58,125 nt of DNA from a virus: the IMG/VR virus record IMGVR_UViG_3300020470_004573, positions 1 to 58,125 of that record. One strand, written 5' to 3'. The stretch's first letter is position 1. Every line of letters begins with the position of its first letter. Positions 1 to 7,976 of this stretch are shown here, piece by piece. The position numbers and the translations under genes were made by a program. Under the pieces are notes generated by a model, which did not search any database, had not been told where the DNA came from, and saw only the letters and a list, made by a program, of their open reading frames with translations.

Positions 1-1481
1 AATCTAACAGAAACAGGACATTGTTTACTGATAGTACCATCCTTATGATTAATCTGTTTAAACTTACCTTCTCTTTCTATCCAATAATCTGTACCATTTA
101 TTTCAAGATTAAGTTTAGCTTTAAATTTTTTCTGTTTCTTATTTAATACATCAATAGCCCGCATTGTTCTACTACAAACATCATAAATTGTATATGCAAT
201 AGAATCCATAAGTGCTGATTTACCTGAATGATTTGGTGCAACAACACCGACAGTTCCATTTAACTTTGTAAAGTCTACTTTATTATTACTACCATAACTA
301 AACATATTATCAAACTCAAATGATTTAACTTTCCAATCTACATTCCTTGTAACATCACCATCATATATTTCCGGTGAATTATTTGTCATTTCATTTATTT
401 TTTGTACACGAGATATTACTTTATCATCTATTCCATCGACATTTCTTTTTAAGAAATCTTCTAATAGTTCATTTTGATAATTTATATCTCTCACATCACC
501 GATGTCTAATTTATTATCCCTATCATCTCCTATCTTAAAAGCATCTTGTCTTTCTGCTACTACTTCTCTTAACTTTGGATATTTTCTTGTTAACTTTATT
601 TGAATTTTTTTAATATCATCAAGAGTCGTGTTCCAATATTTTATTTTAACTCTACCTTTTGGTGGCATAAATGTAAATTCAAATGGTTTATTATTAGTTG
701 TCGAATTTTTTATTTCCCCATTTTCTACTCGTAAGATTTTATATCCATAATCATTCTGAACAGGATGAAATTCGGCTTTCTTTTTTTCCACATCCCATAA
801 TAAGAATCCGTGTTCAGGTGCTTCAGCAAAATTCTGTTGAATCAATGAACCTGGATATGCAATAGTTTCTTCTTCATTTAAGAATTGTCTTTTATGTATG
901 TCACCCAACAACACCATATCATATCCTTCAAATGTATCAATCTTTACATGCTCATCTCTTACTACAAAGTTATTATCATATTGATGTTTATCTACACCAC
1001 CGTGAAATAGAGCAATTTTGTGTTTATTCGTGAGGTTTTTGGGGTCAGGTAGTCCACTTGTCAACTGATTACCTTGTTTATCGTGGTCAAATATAGACAT
1101 ATGACCAAAGTCAATATTATCCATTGTGTAGACACCTGACTTTTTCCAGTAATGTAAATTAGGTGTAATCTTTTGTACTAAATCAACTATAGGTGAAAGT
1201 GTATCTTCTCTTGATTTGTTGTTTAGATTACAATCGTGATTACCTGGTATAATAATTGTAGGAGCAATCTTACTTAACTCTAAAAAGAAGTTTGCAACCA
1301 TTCTTACTTCTTCAGGTGATGTATCGAGTTTACCATGAACAACATCTCCACCAATATAGATAGCATCTGGTTTTAATTGTTTTAGTTGTTTATACAAGTT
1401 TTTAAATACCTGTCTATACTCTACAAATCTATGTAATTTTCTAATATGTATATCTGCTAAATGTGCAATTGTTTTAATCAC
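1..1481 (-). CDS. SbcD-SbcC (Mre11-Rad50) fusion, partial: nuclease plus start of ATPase
   Basis: Recombination and repair exonuclease; the gene runs off the left edge, with 493 codons visible. The first ~230 residues are an SbcD/Mre11/T4 gp47-type metallophosphoesterase: DIH at 10-12, GDVVH at 45-49, GNHD at 80-83, FHGG near 159-162 and GDIHKRQ at 193-199. After a cap-like stretch, the same reading frame continues into an SbcC/Rad50/T4 gp46-type ATPase head with Walker A APNHSGKS at 415-422, followed by the usual SALMDSIAYTIYD helix. No stop separates the halves. In T4 and E. coli these are two genes. The start is GTG at 1481: AGGAG precedes it, and the codon just upstream is a TAA stop. Last gene of the left-hand operon. 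The fusion is read directly; the function is known from the families. Confidence 0.9.
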   Translation of the reverse strand, partial: MIKTIAHLADIHIRKLHRFVEYRQVFKNLYKQLKQLKPDAIYIGGDVVHGKLDTSPEEVRMVANFFLELSKIAPTIIIPGNHDCNLNNKSREDTLSPIVDLVQKITPNLHYWKKSGVYTMDNIDFGHMSIFDHDKQGNQLTSGLPDPKNLTNKHKIALFHGGVDKHQYDNNFVVRDEHVKIDTFEGYDMVLLGDIHKRQFLNEEETIAYPGSLIQQNFAEAPEHGFLLWDVEKKKAEFHPVQNDYGYKILRVENGEIKNSTTNNKPFEFTFMPPKGRVKIKYWNTTLDDIKKIQIKLTRKYPKLREVVAERQDAFKIGDDRDNKLDIGDVRDINYQNELLEDFLKRNVDGIDDKVISRVQKINEMTNNSPEIYDGDVTRNVDWKVKSFEFDNMFSYGSNNKVDFTKLNGTVGVVAPNHSGKSALMDSIAYTIYDVCSRTMRAIDVLNKKQKKFKAKLNLEINGTDYWIEREGKFKQINHKDGTISKQCPVSVR

Positions 1482-1499
1482 TTAAGTTCTCCTAATTTA

Positions 1500-2240
1500 T
1501 TAATGCCACCACCTATCATCAACTTCGACTTTTGTAACATTTGGTTCTACCCATAAGTTTAAAATATATTTACTATTACTCAATGGTATATGTCCTTTAT
1601 GTTTATGAGTAGCATAAACTGGCCAAACCACCGCAGTACCTTTTTTAGGTTTAATTTTTAATTTCTGATAATACCATTCAGTCTCTCCACCCTTTTCGAC
1701 ATCATTTAAATAAAACATTATTACATGTGACCTTTTTAACCAAGTGTTTGACCTAATATCAAAATCAGAATGAAATATATGATAACCTTGATTTTCAATT
1801 TTTTCATATTTTTTTATTAACATATAAGGTTGTATGTTAAAACACCTTTTCAAATATCTCATATTTCTAACTTTAGGTAATTCTTCGACTGGCCAATAAT
1901 TTATTTCTTTTAGGTTTATAAATTCTCCGTGAAAATCATATTTTTCATCATATCTCATTAATGTATTATAACCAGCATCATATATTTTTTCTAAAATTGG
2001 GTCATAGGGTTGCCCATCATAAAATGACATTGAAGAATTTGGAGAATTATCATAATTTTGTCTCCATCTTTTTAAAAGGTCAAAGTCCCAACTATCTTTA
2101 ATTTCAGGCCTATGTAATCCACCAGTTGTTACTCCTTTATAAGTTTTATAATCTCCGTGATAATGTTCAAATTCATTAACAAGTAAATCACACAAATCAT
2201 CACTTAAAGCGTTTTCATATATTTCAATAAAATTATCCAT
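1500..2240 (-). CDS. 2OG-Fe(II) oxygenase (prolyl 4-hydroxylase-like)
   Basis: Predicted Fe(II)- and 2-oxoglutarate-dependent dioxygenase of 246 aa. The core has an HSD iron-binding pair (H157, D159), a conserved YLND-GGETEW strand region (about 177-189), KPKKGTAVVWP, then a His-rich segment (H212, H214, H217) supplying the distal histidine. The residue that binds the 2OG carboxylate, usually Arg, appears to be a Lys in NSKYILNLW. Such enzymes are very common in marine T4-like phages and usually have unknown substrates. It overlaps the upstream PMM-like gene by 8 nt, so the two are probably co-translated. The hydroxylated target cannot be told from sequence; protein is the more common substrate of this subfamily. 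Confidence 0.85.
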   Translation of the reverse strand: MDNFIEIYENALSDDLCDLLVNEFEHYHGDYKTYKGVTTGGLHRPEIKDSWDFDLLKRWRQNYDNSPNSSMSFYDGQPYDPILEKIYDAGYNTLMRYDEKYDFHGEFINLKEINYWPVEELPKVRNMRYLKRCFNIQPYMLIKKYEKIENQGYHIFHSDFDIRSNTWLKRSHVIMFYLNDVEKGGETEWYYQKLKIKPKKGTAVVWPVYATHKHKGHIPLSNSKYILNLWVEPNVTKVEVDDRWWH

Positions 2241-2988
2241 TAAGTTCTAATTCTTTTAATATTTTTATTGTTTTTTCCCAACCTTCTGTTTGATAATAAC
2301 TACAATTATCTGTTTCGTTCATTAGTTTTGCAAGTGGATAATCATTACCACTTTTATCTGTTCTGTCTCCTATAAAGATATATTCATCCATAGATGAAAC
2401 TATATTATCATCTCTTATGTGACTCAATACTTGTGATTTATCCATCCCCTTCGGATAAATATCAATTGATATTTGTCCACCAAGTACTGCATCTAATTCA
2501 GGGAACTTCTCTTTTATAGCAGTAGCTATTTTTTTTCTTTCACCATTTTTATTATCCCACTCAAAAAATATTTCTCTCTGCATTTGATTACAATCTCTAC
2601 CCACAATACTAAAATTAACCATAGAACCTCTATCCTCAATATGATTCCCATACCTATCTGGATAAGGACTGGCCATTAATACAACATTTAACATTGTCTT
2701 TAATTTATCAGTTAATTCAAATTTATTATCATATATTAAATCACAATGTTTTGGGTGAACGGCTGGGTCTGATTGCCAAAATTGATTTCCACAACAAGTA
2801 AAAATACCACTTGAATGTATTTCCATACTATTCATTTGTTCTTGTAACTTTGGTAAATCAGAACCTGTAACTAAATAAAAATTATTTCTTTTGACCCATT
2901 CTTCAAAAAAGTTTTTAAATTTTTCTGTCATTTGTAGTCTCGATGGTGTTAATGTACCATCAACATCAAATATATATATTTTTTCCAT
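2233..2988 (-). CDS. Eukaryotic-type phosphomannomutase-like HAD enzyme
   Basis: 251 aa, the usual length of the eukaryotic-type phosphomannomutase family (PMM, HAD superfamily). Visible motifs are the catalytic DVDGTLTP (D8 nucleophile, D10 acid/base), a VTGSD-LPKLQEQM segment, a MVNFSIVGRDC region, GGQISIDIYPKGMDKSQ and the metal-site GDRTDKSGNDYP. The last four match the order and spacing I recall in human PMM2, well beyond a generic HAD hydrolase. PMM converts mannose-6-phosphate to mannose-1-phosphate for GDP-mannose supply. The phage role may be sugar activation for glycosylation or, if the mutase activity is lost, sugar-phosphate hydrolysis. The start overlaps the upstream rimK-like stop by one base (TAATG). 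No glycosyltransferase is visible in this window. Confidence 0.85.
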   Translation of the reverse strand: MEKIYIFDVDGTLTPSRLQMTEKFKNFFEEWVKRNNFYLVTGSDLPKLQEQMNSMEIHSSGIFTCCGNQFWQSDPAVHPKHCDLIYDNKFELTDKLKTMLNVVLMASPYPDRYGNHIEDRGSMVNFSIVGRDCNQMQREIFFEWDNKNGERKKIATAIKEKFPELDAVLGGQISIDIYPKGMDKSQVLSHIRDDNIVSSMDEYIFIGDRTDKSGNDYPLAKLMNETDNCSYYQTEGWEKTIKILKELELNG

Positions 2989-3887
2989 TATGCTCCTATT
3001 TTCATTTTAATAAATGAAACTATCTCACCTGCTATATTCTTTTTTGTGAAAGTTTCCATACCTTCGAAACCAGGATTAGAATTAACCTCACATATTTTAT
3101 AACCATCCCCATCAAATAATAAGTCAACTCCTGATATATCTAAATCAAGTGCTTTAGATGATTCAATTGATAACCATTCAATCTGTTCATTTACTTCATA
3201 TGGGATACCTTCACCACCCCTTGTAATATTAGCTCTAAAATCATCATCAGTAGCTTGTCTCATCATACAACCTACTACTTTATTGTTTACGACTAATACT
3301 CGTAAGTCTTTACCCCAAGTATCTTTTATAAATTCTTGAATGATAATATTATAACCTGGTTTTGTTAATTCAGCCATAGTTAAAAGTTGTTTAAATTGTT
3401 TTTTAGTTTCTGCTAAAAATACACCTCTACCATAACTACCACTTATTGTTTTAACTATAACTGGAAACCCAATATGTTTTTCTACAAAATCTACATCAAT
3501 TGGATGTTTTAATAACATAGTATTTGGTATGTCTAAATTTGATTGTGCTAATATTTGGTGTGAATATAACTTATCTTTTACATTATCTATTGCATCACTT
3601 GTATTAATTACAGGTACTCCCATTCTTTCAAAGTGTCGTATAACTGCTTTTATATGGTATGTTGTTCCACTACCTGTTCTTGGAAATACAAACTTTGGTA
3701 AATCACTCGGTTCACCATTTACTAATATTGATTGTCTATTTTCTTTGTTTACAAAAATATCAATTGTATTTGGGTCTACAAGTTGAATCTCAATATCTTG
3801 TTTTTGAAATTCTTCAATTAGTCTATTGGTTTCATAAGCTTTCCAAAACTTATCTTTAACTAATATCCAACCAAATCTACTAGCCAT
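2988..3887 (-). CDS. RimK-like ATP-grasp ligase
   Basis: 299-aa ATP-grasp enzyme of the RimK/glutamate-ligase type. It has a pre-ATP-grasp N-terminal domain (FPRTGS near 69-74), a central ATP-binding region (FPVIVKTISGSYGRGVF and the strand IIIQEFI), DLRVLVVNNKVVG, and a C-terminal metal-binding CEVNSNPGFEGME. RimK enzymes add glutamate to the C-terminus of ribosomal protein S6; relatives make other amide bonds. The phage substrate is unknown. It sits between primase (8-nt overlap) and the PMM-like gene (1-nt overlap), forming a cassette of protein- or metabolite-modifying enzymes with the 2OG oxygenase. Family assignment is firm; target is not. Confidence 0.88.
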   Translation of the reverse strand: MASRFGWILVKDKFWKAYETNRLIEEFQKQDIEIQLVDPNTIDIFVNKENRQSILVNGEPSDLPKFVFPRTGSGTTYHIKAVIRHFERMGVPVINTSDAIDNVKDKLYSHQILAQSNLDIPNTMLLKHPIDVDFVEKHIGFPVIVKTISGSYGRGVFLAETKKQFKQLLTMAELTKPGYNIIIQEFIKDTWGKDLRVLVVNNKVVGCMMRQATDDDFRANITRGGEGIPYEVNEQIEWLSIESSKALDLDISGVDLLFDGDGYKICEVNSNPGFEGMETFTKKNIAGEIVSFIKMKIGA

Positions 3888-4800
3888 TCAATCTACCTTT
3901 TATTATATCTGAAAATTTTGATTGTTTAACATCACAAGTTAATTCCCAAAATTTATTAAAACCTAATTCGGAAGGGTCTTTTTGTCCCAACTCTAATAAG
4001 TATGCTTTGATTCCGTAATCCATTAAAAATTTAGTTAGTTTAACAGCATCTTGTTGTGCGTCTTGGTCAAGTGCAACATATATTGTTTTTACTTTCTTTT
4101 CTATTAATCTTTTTACTAATGTTTTACTTGGAAACTTACCTAATAAAGGTATTACATTTCTTCTAATTGAAATAGCATCAAACACACCTTCACATAAAAC
4201 AATTGGTTCATTCCAATTTATGAATAATTCAAAACACACTGTATCTTTTGACATTGGTGGATTTTTATATTTAAATTTTGAATTTGGAAACATATCTCTT
4301 GCTATAAAATAATTTAATTTACCTTCTACATCATAACTTGGTATAATAATTCTATTTCTATAATCACCACCATCACAATAACCTATAGAATACCTTAAAA
4401 TTTCTTTAGCACCTATACCTCTTTTATTTAAATAAGATAATGCATTTTTATATAAAGGGTCATTACTTTTTTTCCATAATGGTTTGTAAAATTGAGGTAA
4501 AGATACTTGATATTCAGTAACTTCTTTTTTATCTTTAGAATAAGAAACATATTCATTAAGAAGTTTTAAAGCTTCTTTTATAATCTCTCTTGATGCATTT
4601 ATTTTTCTTAATAAAATTGATATTTTATGACCACCTTTATTACATACCCAACAATGCCACTTTTGAGTATCAAAGTTTACTTGAAGTTTTTTCTTGTGAT
4701 GATTACAAAATGGACAATGGAAAGCATTCTCTCCATTTTTCATTTGGTAACTATTACCTAAAACTTTTTCTAATAATGATGTCAATTCGTATTTATACAT
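3880..4800 (-). CDS. DNA primase (DnaG-type, zinc finger plus Toprim)
   Basis: Synthesises RNA primers for lagging-strand replication. The 306-aa protein has an N-terminal zinc ribbon (C29-x2-C32 and C50-x2-C53), an RNA-polymerase-like middle region, and a Toprim fold with the glutamate in LCEGVFDA (E204) and the paired aspartates in ALDQD (D245, D247), then the DPSELG motif usual near the end of the Toprim domain. It lacks a C-terminal helicase-binding domain of DnaG size, as in short phage primases such as T4 gp61. The ATG sits where transcription from the TTGACT/TATATT promoter at 4807-4836 should begin and has no Shine-Dalgarno, so the mRNA may be leaderless here. Confidence 0.92.
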   Translation of the reverse strand: MYKYELTSLLEKVLGNSYQMKNGENAFHCPFCNHHKKKLQVNFDTQKWHCWVCNKGGHKISILLRKINASREIIKEALKLLNEYVSYSKDKKEVTEYQVSLPQFYKPLWKKSNDPLYKNALSYLNKRGIGAKEILRYSIGYCDGGDYRNRIIIPSYDVEGKLNYFIARDMFPNSKFKYKNPPMSKDTVCFELFINWNEPIVLCEGVFDAISIRRNVIPLLGKFPSKTLVKRLIEKKVKTIYVALDQDAQQDAVKLTKFLMDYGIKAYLLELGQKDPSELGFNKFWELTCDVKQSKFSDIIKGRLNG

Positions 4801-4806
4801 TTATAC

Positions 4807-4836
4807 AATATACGAAAGATTTAGTATATAAGTCAA
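4807..4836 (-). promoter_or_regulatory. Sigma70-like promoter for primase operon
   Basis: Coding strand: -35 TTGACT at 4831-4836, 18-bp spacer, -10 TATATT at 4807-4812. The -35 overlaps the TGA stop of the RuvC-like gene and is preceded by AAGC, as at 53107 and 57563. The predicted start point is at about 4800, the A of the primase ATG. The spacer end CTTTCG and the -10 are the same as at 5777. Confidence 0.7.
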
Positions 4837-5345
4837 GCTTTTTTATTTTTATATAAAGACATAACTAAACCATCGTACATATCGATATTTCTTTTATCCC
4901 AATTTCCTCGTGTAGTTGTTTTACACCATTTAGATGTAGTGTACATTTTTTCTATTTTTCTTTTAACTAAATCTTTAGCTTTTATACCTTTAACTCTTGC
5001 TACTCCAAATACTTGTTTCCGAGCAGTCATTGGATTTATATTATGAACTTCAAATTCAAAATTTTCTAATGTAAAACATAATATAGCATTAAATTTAGCT
5101 AACTTAATTATTGTTTGTTGAGATGTTCTTCCACCAGCAAAACCTGATAGATTATCTTCAACATTAATGTCCATCACATCATCTATATATTTAGATTGAT
5201 TTAAAAATTCAATAACCTTTTCTACTTTGTCTCTTGTTGTTTTTTCTTTTTTGATGTCGATGAATCCCATATCGAGAATCTTCTTATCTTCTGTGAATGC
5301 ATATCCGACACAAGTTGTTGATGCATCTAATCCTAATGAAACCAT
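4833..5345 (-). CDS. RuvC-like Holliday junction resolvase
   Basis: 170-aa RNase H-fold nuclease that should cleave branched DNA during recombination or packaging. The acidic active site is visible: D7 in LGLDAST, E63 in NVEDNLSG, and D155/D158 in NIDMYDGL near the C-terminus. Length matches bacterial RuvC (about 170 aa). T4 uses the unrelated endonuclease VII for this task, so a RuvC-type enzyme differs from T4 but is common in other phages. It lies 11 nt downstream of the metallopeptidase gene and shares its transcript; its last codons contain the -35 of the primase promoter. Confidence 0.82.
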   Translation of the reverse strand: MVSLGLDASTTCVGYAFTEDKKILDMGFIDIKKEKTTRDKVEKVIEFLNQSKYIDDVMDINVEDNLSGFAGGRTSQQTIIKLAKFNAILCFTLENFEFEVHNINPMTARKQVFGVARVKGIKAKDLVKRKIEKMYTTSKWCKTTTRGNWDKRNIDMYDGLVMSLYKNKKA

Positions 5346-5356
5346 TTGTCTCCTAT

Positions 5357-5767
5357 TTAAATTAGTCCTTTTTGTTTAAATCTATTTTTCCATTTAGTCC
5401 AATTCTTTTGACCAAAGTCTTCTGCCTCTATCTCATACTTGTTGTCTTTATATTCGTCTTTATCCATAGATATCTGTAAATTCATTTCGTATTCATACAT
5501 TTCTTTGAACTTTTTCCAACCATATTTTTTAGCATCCATAGCGTGATATATTTCGTGAAGCATTGTAATCAAAAACTCTTTTAATTGTCTGTTTTTAATA
5601 GTTTTATATCTTGTTGATAACTCTAATGTTCCTCTATCTACATCGTAATGTGCGTGATTTTTCATTGATTTCTGTTTTACTTTAACACTACCAACTTTAT
5701 AATATTTTAGTAATGTTGAAATCATTTGATTTTTATTATTTTGTGATATAAATTCTTTTATTAACAT
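5357..5767 (-). CDS. HExxH metallopeptidase-like protein (SprT-like size)
   Basis: 136 aa with a zinc-metalloprotease signature HEIYHAMD (H71, E72, H75) on a predicted helix, after a hydrophobic strand LITML, and an acidic C-terminal EAEDFGQKNW that could supply the third ligand. The arrangement resembles small SprT/DUF-type minigluzincin peptidases found in many phages; the substrate is unknown. It is the first gene after the structural operon and begins within a few bases of the predicted start of the promoter at 5777-5805, so it may also be leaderless. No Shine-Dalgarno is visible before the ATG. Confidence 0.7.
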   Translation of the reverse strand: MLIKEFISQNNKNQMISTLLKYYKVGSVKVKQKSMKNHAHYDVDRGTLELSTRYKTIKNRQLKEFLITMLHEIYHAMDAKKYGWKKFKEMYEYEMNLQISMDKDEYKDNKYEIEAEDFGQKNWTKWKNRFKQKGLI

Positions 5768-5776
5768 ATTACATAC

Positions 5777-5805
5777 AATATACGAAAGTTTTATTTAAAA
5801 AACAA
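5777..5805 (-). promoter_or_regulatory. Sigma70-like promoter for metallopeptidase operon
   Basis: Coding strand: -35 TTGTTT at 5800-5805 (weaker than its relatives), 17-bp spacer ending CTTTCG, -10 TATATT at 5777-5782. It lies immediately after the TAG stop of the last tail gene. CTTTCGTATATTGTAT is identical to the stretch at the primase promoter. Predicted transcription start is about 3 nt from the ATG at 5767. Confidence 0.6.
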
Positions 5806-5806
5806 G

Positions 5807-6802
5807 CTAAAAATCTATTTGAATTTTAAATGTCATTTTTTGATTCATTAATTTTTGAATTGGTGATGGTAATCCAGCAATCATAATTAATTCATTTTCT
5901 TGATTATAAATACCTATTTTACTAACATAAGTTTTAAATTCATTTGTTCTAAATAGTGGTTTAATTGTATAATCTTTTACATTTCTAATACTTCCACTTT
6001 GATGATAAGATGGTAATCCAACATTAATCTGTTCCATTGTATTATGTTCGTAATTTTGTCCACCTGTAGAAAGAGGATTTTCATATCCTCTAGAATCATT
6101 AAACTTTGTAGTTTCTATACTTCCACTGTATAATACAGTAGGATTACTTGTTGTATTATATTCATGTGCCTCTAATACACAACTAATTTCCATTGTATTT
6201 ATTGTAGTCGTTGATTCGAAAGACATTGAAACACTTCCTGTAAGATTTGGATAACTCTTACCTGATTTAAAAGAAGCCGTTTCTGTAAGGACGGCTAATC
6301 CGTGTTCATAAAAAATATTTCCAACATAGTTATCTGATGATGATATTGAAGTTGCTCCACTTTGAGATAATATTAAATTACCTGTTCTATTAGTTGGGTA
6401 TAAATTACCATAACCATCATCTCTTATAGATATGTCAGTTCCACCATCAGAAGCTGTTAATGAAAATGAACCAGGTTTTATTCTTTCACCATAAACACTA
6501 CCCGATACTGAATATAGTACTCCTGAATTATTAAATTTATTTTTATGTTGAGGATTTGGGGCTTCTTGAGTATAAGAATACAAAGTACCTTTATTAGTAG
6601 ATGTGCAATTTCCACCATAAAAATGACTTTTATAAAAAAGATGATTTAAAGCATTGTAGTAAGCGGCTGTTTGTACTTCTCCATCAGAACCTTGTTGATA
6701 TTGAACAATTGATAGCCCATTAGATGAGCTATCAATTGTCGTAGTTTTATTTACTTGATTCTGTGAATATTGAATATCACTAGGTGAGAGTAATTTAGAC
6801 AT
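5807..6802 (-). CDS. Tail structural protein, paralog of the 378-aa neighbour
   Basis: 331 aa, rich in Ser, Thr, Gly and Asn, with many SGS/TGS turns and no signal peptide or membrane segment. Its C-terminus (VSKIGIYNQENELIMIAGL near the end) aligns with VSGIGLYNSFGELIAVAKL at the end of the upstream 378-aa protein, and both carry YNTTSNPTVL/YNFTSNPTFI-type segments, so the two are paralogs. Position at the end of the tail operon and composition suggest a distal tail-fibre or baseplate-attached protein. I recognise no catalytic motif. Last gene of the late operon; its TAG stop abuts the next promoter. Confidence 0.65.
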   Translation of the reverse strand: MSKLLSPSDIQYSQNQVNKTTTIDSSSNGLSIVQYQQGSDGEVQTAAYYNALNHLFYKSHFYGGNCTSTNKGTLYSYTQEAPNPQHKNKFNNSGVLYSVSGSVYGERIKPGSFSLTASDGGTDISIRDDGYGNLYPTNRTGNLILSQSGATSISSSDNYVGNIFYEHGLAVLTETASFKSGKSYPNLTGSVSMSFESTTTINTMEISCVLEAHEYNTTSNPTVLYSGSIETTKFNDSRGYENPLSTGGQNYEHNTMEQINVGLPSYHQSGSIRNVKDYTIKPLFRTNEFKTYVSKIGIYNQENELIMIAGLPSPIQKLMNQKMTFKIQIDF

Positions 6803-6819
6803 AACATATCCATATCCCT

Positions 6820-7956
6820 CTAACCATCAAGTTTAGCAGCGATTGTTAATTCCTTATTAAAGTTTTTCTTTTGAGGAACATTCAACTTAGCTACTGCAAT
6901 CAACTCTCCAAAACTATTGTATAATCCAATACCACTAACATATACAGTTGGGTCACCTTGCATATCTTCTAATATGTCACCAAGTGTTGAACCGCTTTGG
7001 ATAAATGTTGGGTTAGATGTAAAGTTATATTCATTATGATACATTCTACAATAGTAAGTTGTTTGATTTAAATCTTGTTCACTTCTTAATGTAATTGAAC
7101 CACTTTGAAGAGCTTTTACAAGTTTCATTTTATTGTCAGCTGTACCATCACTTCTTCGGTCAACTGCAAATCCAAAAGATGTATCACTGTATTTTGAACC
7201 TGATGTTACACCACCAACACCTTCAGCTGAACCTGTAGGACCTGGTATACTTGCAGATAATTTAGTTGCTGATAGAATAATTGTTCCCAAGTTTGGATAA
7301 AAATGTCCGTACACTGTATCCCACTTTAGATTTCCTCCGATATCATCGGCTGAAGTTGTACCACCATTAAGAGCTCCTCCACTACCTGAAACTACATAAT
7401 AGTAATCACCAGCTATTGATGGGAATCTACTTGCAGTATAGTTTGTTAAAACTAATGTATGAGGTGTACCTTTGGTTGCAATTGCACCGGCCGCACCTGA
7501 ACCTGTGATAGAACCACTTAATTCAAGTGTGAATTTAGTGTGAACTCTATCTTTCATTTTATCTGTTTTAACTACAAGACCATATATTTCATCTTCTTGA
7601 AATGAGTTACTTCCAGAAATGTCAGTAAAGTTGAATTTAGCATAAGGGTCATCTAACAATATATTAGAAAATTGTTTATATATTGTTTCCGTCTCCCTTA
7701 AGTCATTCGTTCCACCATTAGAACCATAGTTATTAGCACTTCCAAAGAAAACATCAAAGTAAGACACTGCAGAAGCGTCTGAATTGACTTTATCCTGTAT
7801 TGTATAATAATAAGAATTATTAGAAGAACTAATCGATGCGGTATAAACAGAACTACCTGCTAATTGTCCTGCACCGTTCGCGAATATTCCAGCAGTCAAC
7901 TTTGTTGTATCTGTAAAAATATCATTATTAGTTAGTTGTTTAAATATTGTTGCCAT
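6820..7956 (-). CDS. Tail structural protein, paralog of the 331-aa neighbour
   Basis: 378 aa, Gly/Ser/Thr-rich, beginning MATIFKQLTNNDIFTD. The N-terminal part includes SYFDVFFGS and IYKQFSNILLDDP, of a type I associate with marine T4-like structural proteins. The C-terminal ~100 residues match the downstream 331-aa protein (see its entry). Likely a multimeric beta-rich tail component; exact position in the virion is unknown. It starts 20 nt after the 219-aa gene, with a GGAG ribosome site. Confidence 0.65.
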   Translation of the reverse strand: MATIFKQLTNNDIFTDTTKLTAGIFANGAGQLAGSSVYTASISSSNNSYYYTIQDKVNSDASAVSYFDVFFGSANNYGSNGGTNDLRETETIYKQFSNILLDDPYAKFNFTDISGSNSFQEDEIYGLVVKTDKMKDRVHTKFTLELSGSITGSGAAGAIATKGTPHTLVLTNYTASRFPSIAGDYYYVVSGSGGALNGGTTSADDIGGNLKWDTVYGHFYPNLGTIILSATKLSASIPGPTGSAEGVGGVTSGSKYSDTSFGFAVDRRSDGTADNKMKLVKALQSGSITLRSEQDLNQTTYYCRMYHNEYNFTSNPTFIQSGSTLGDILEDMQGDPTVYVSGIGLYNSFGELIAVAKLNVPQKKNFNKELTIAAKLDG

Positions 7957-7976
7957 TCTTCATTTCTCCTTATTTA

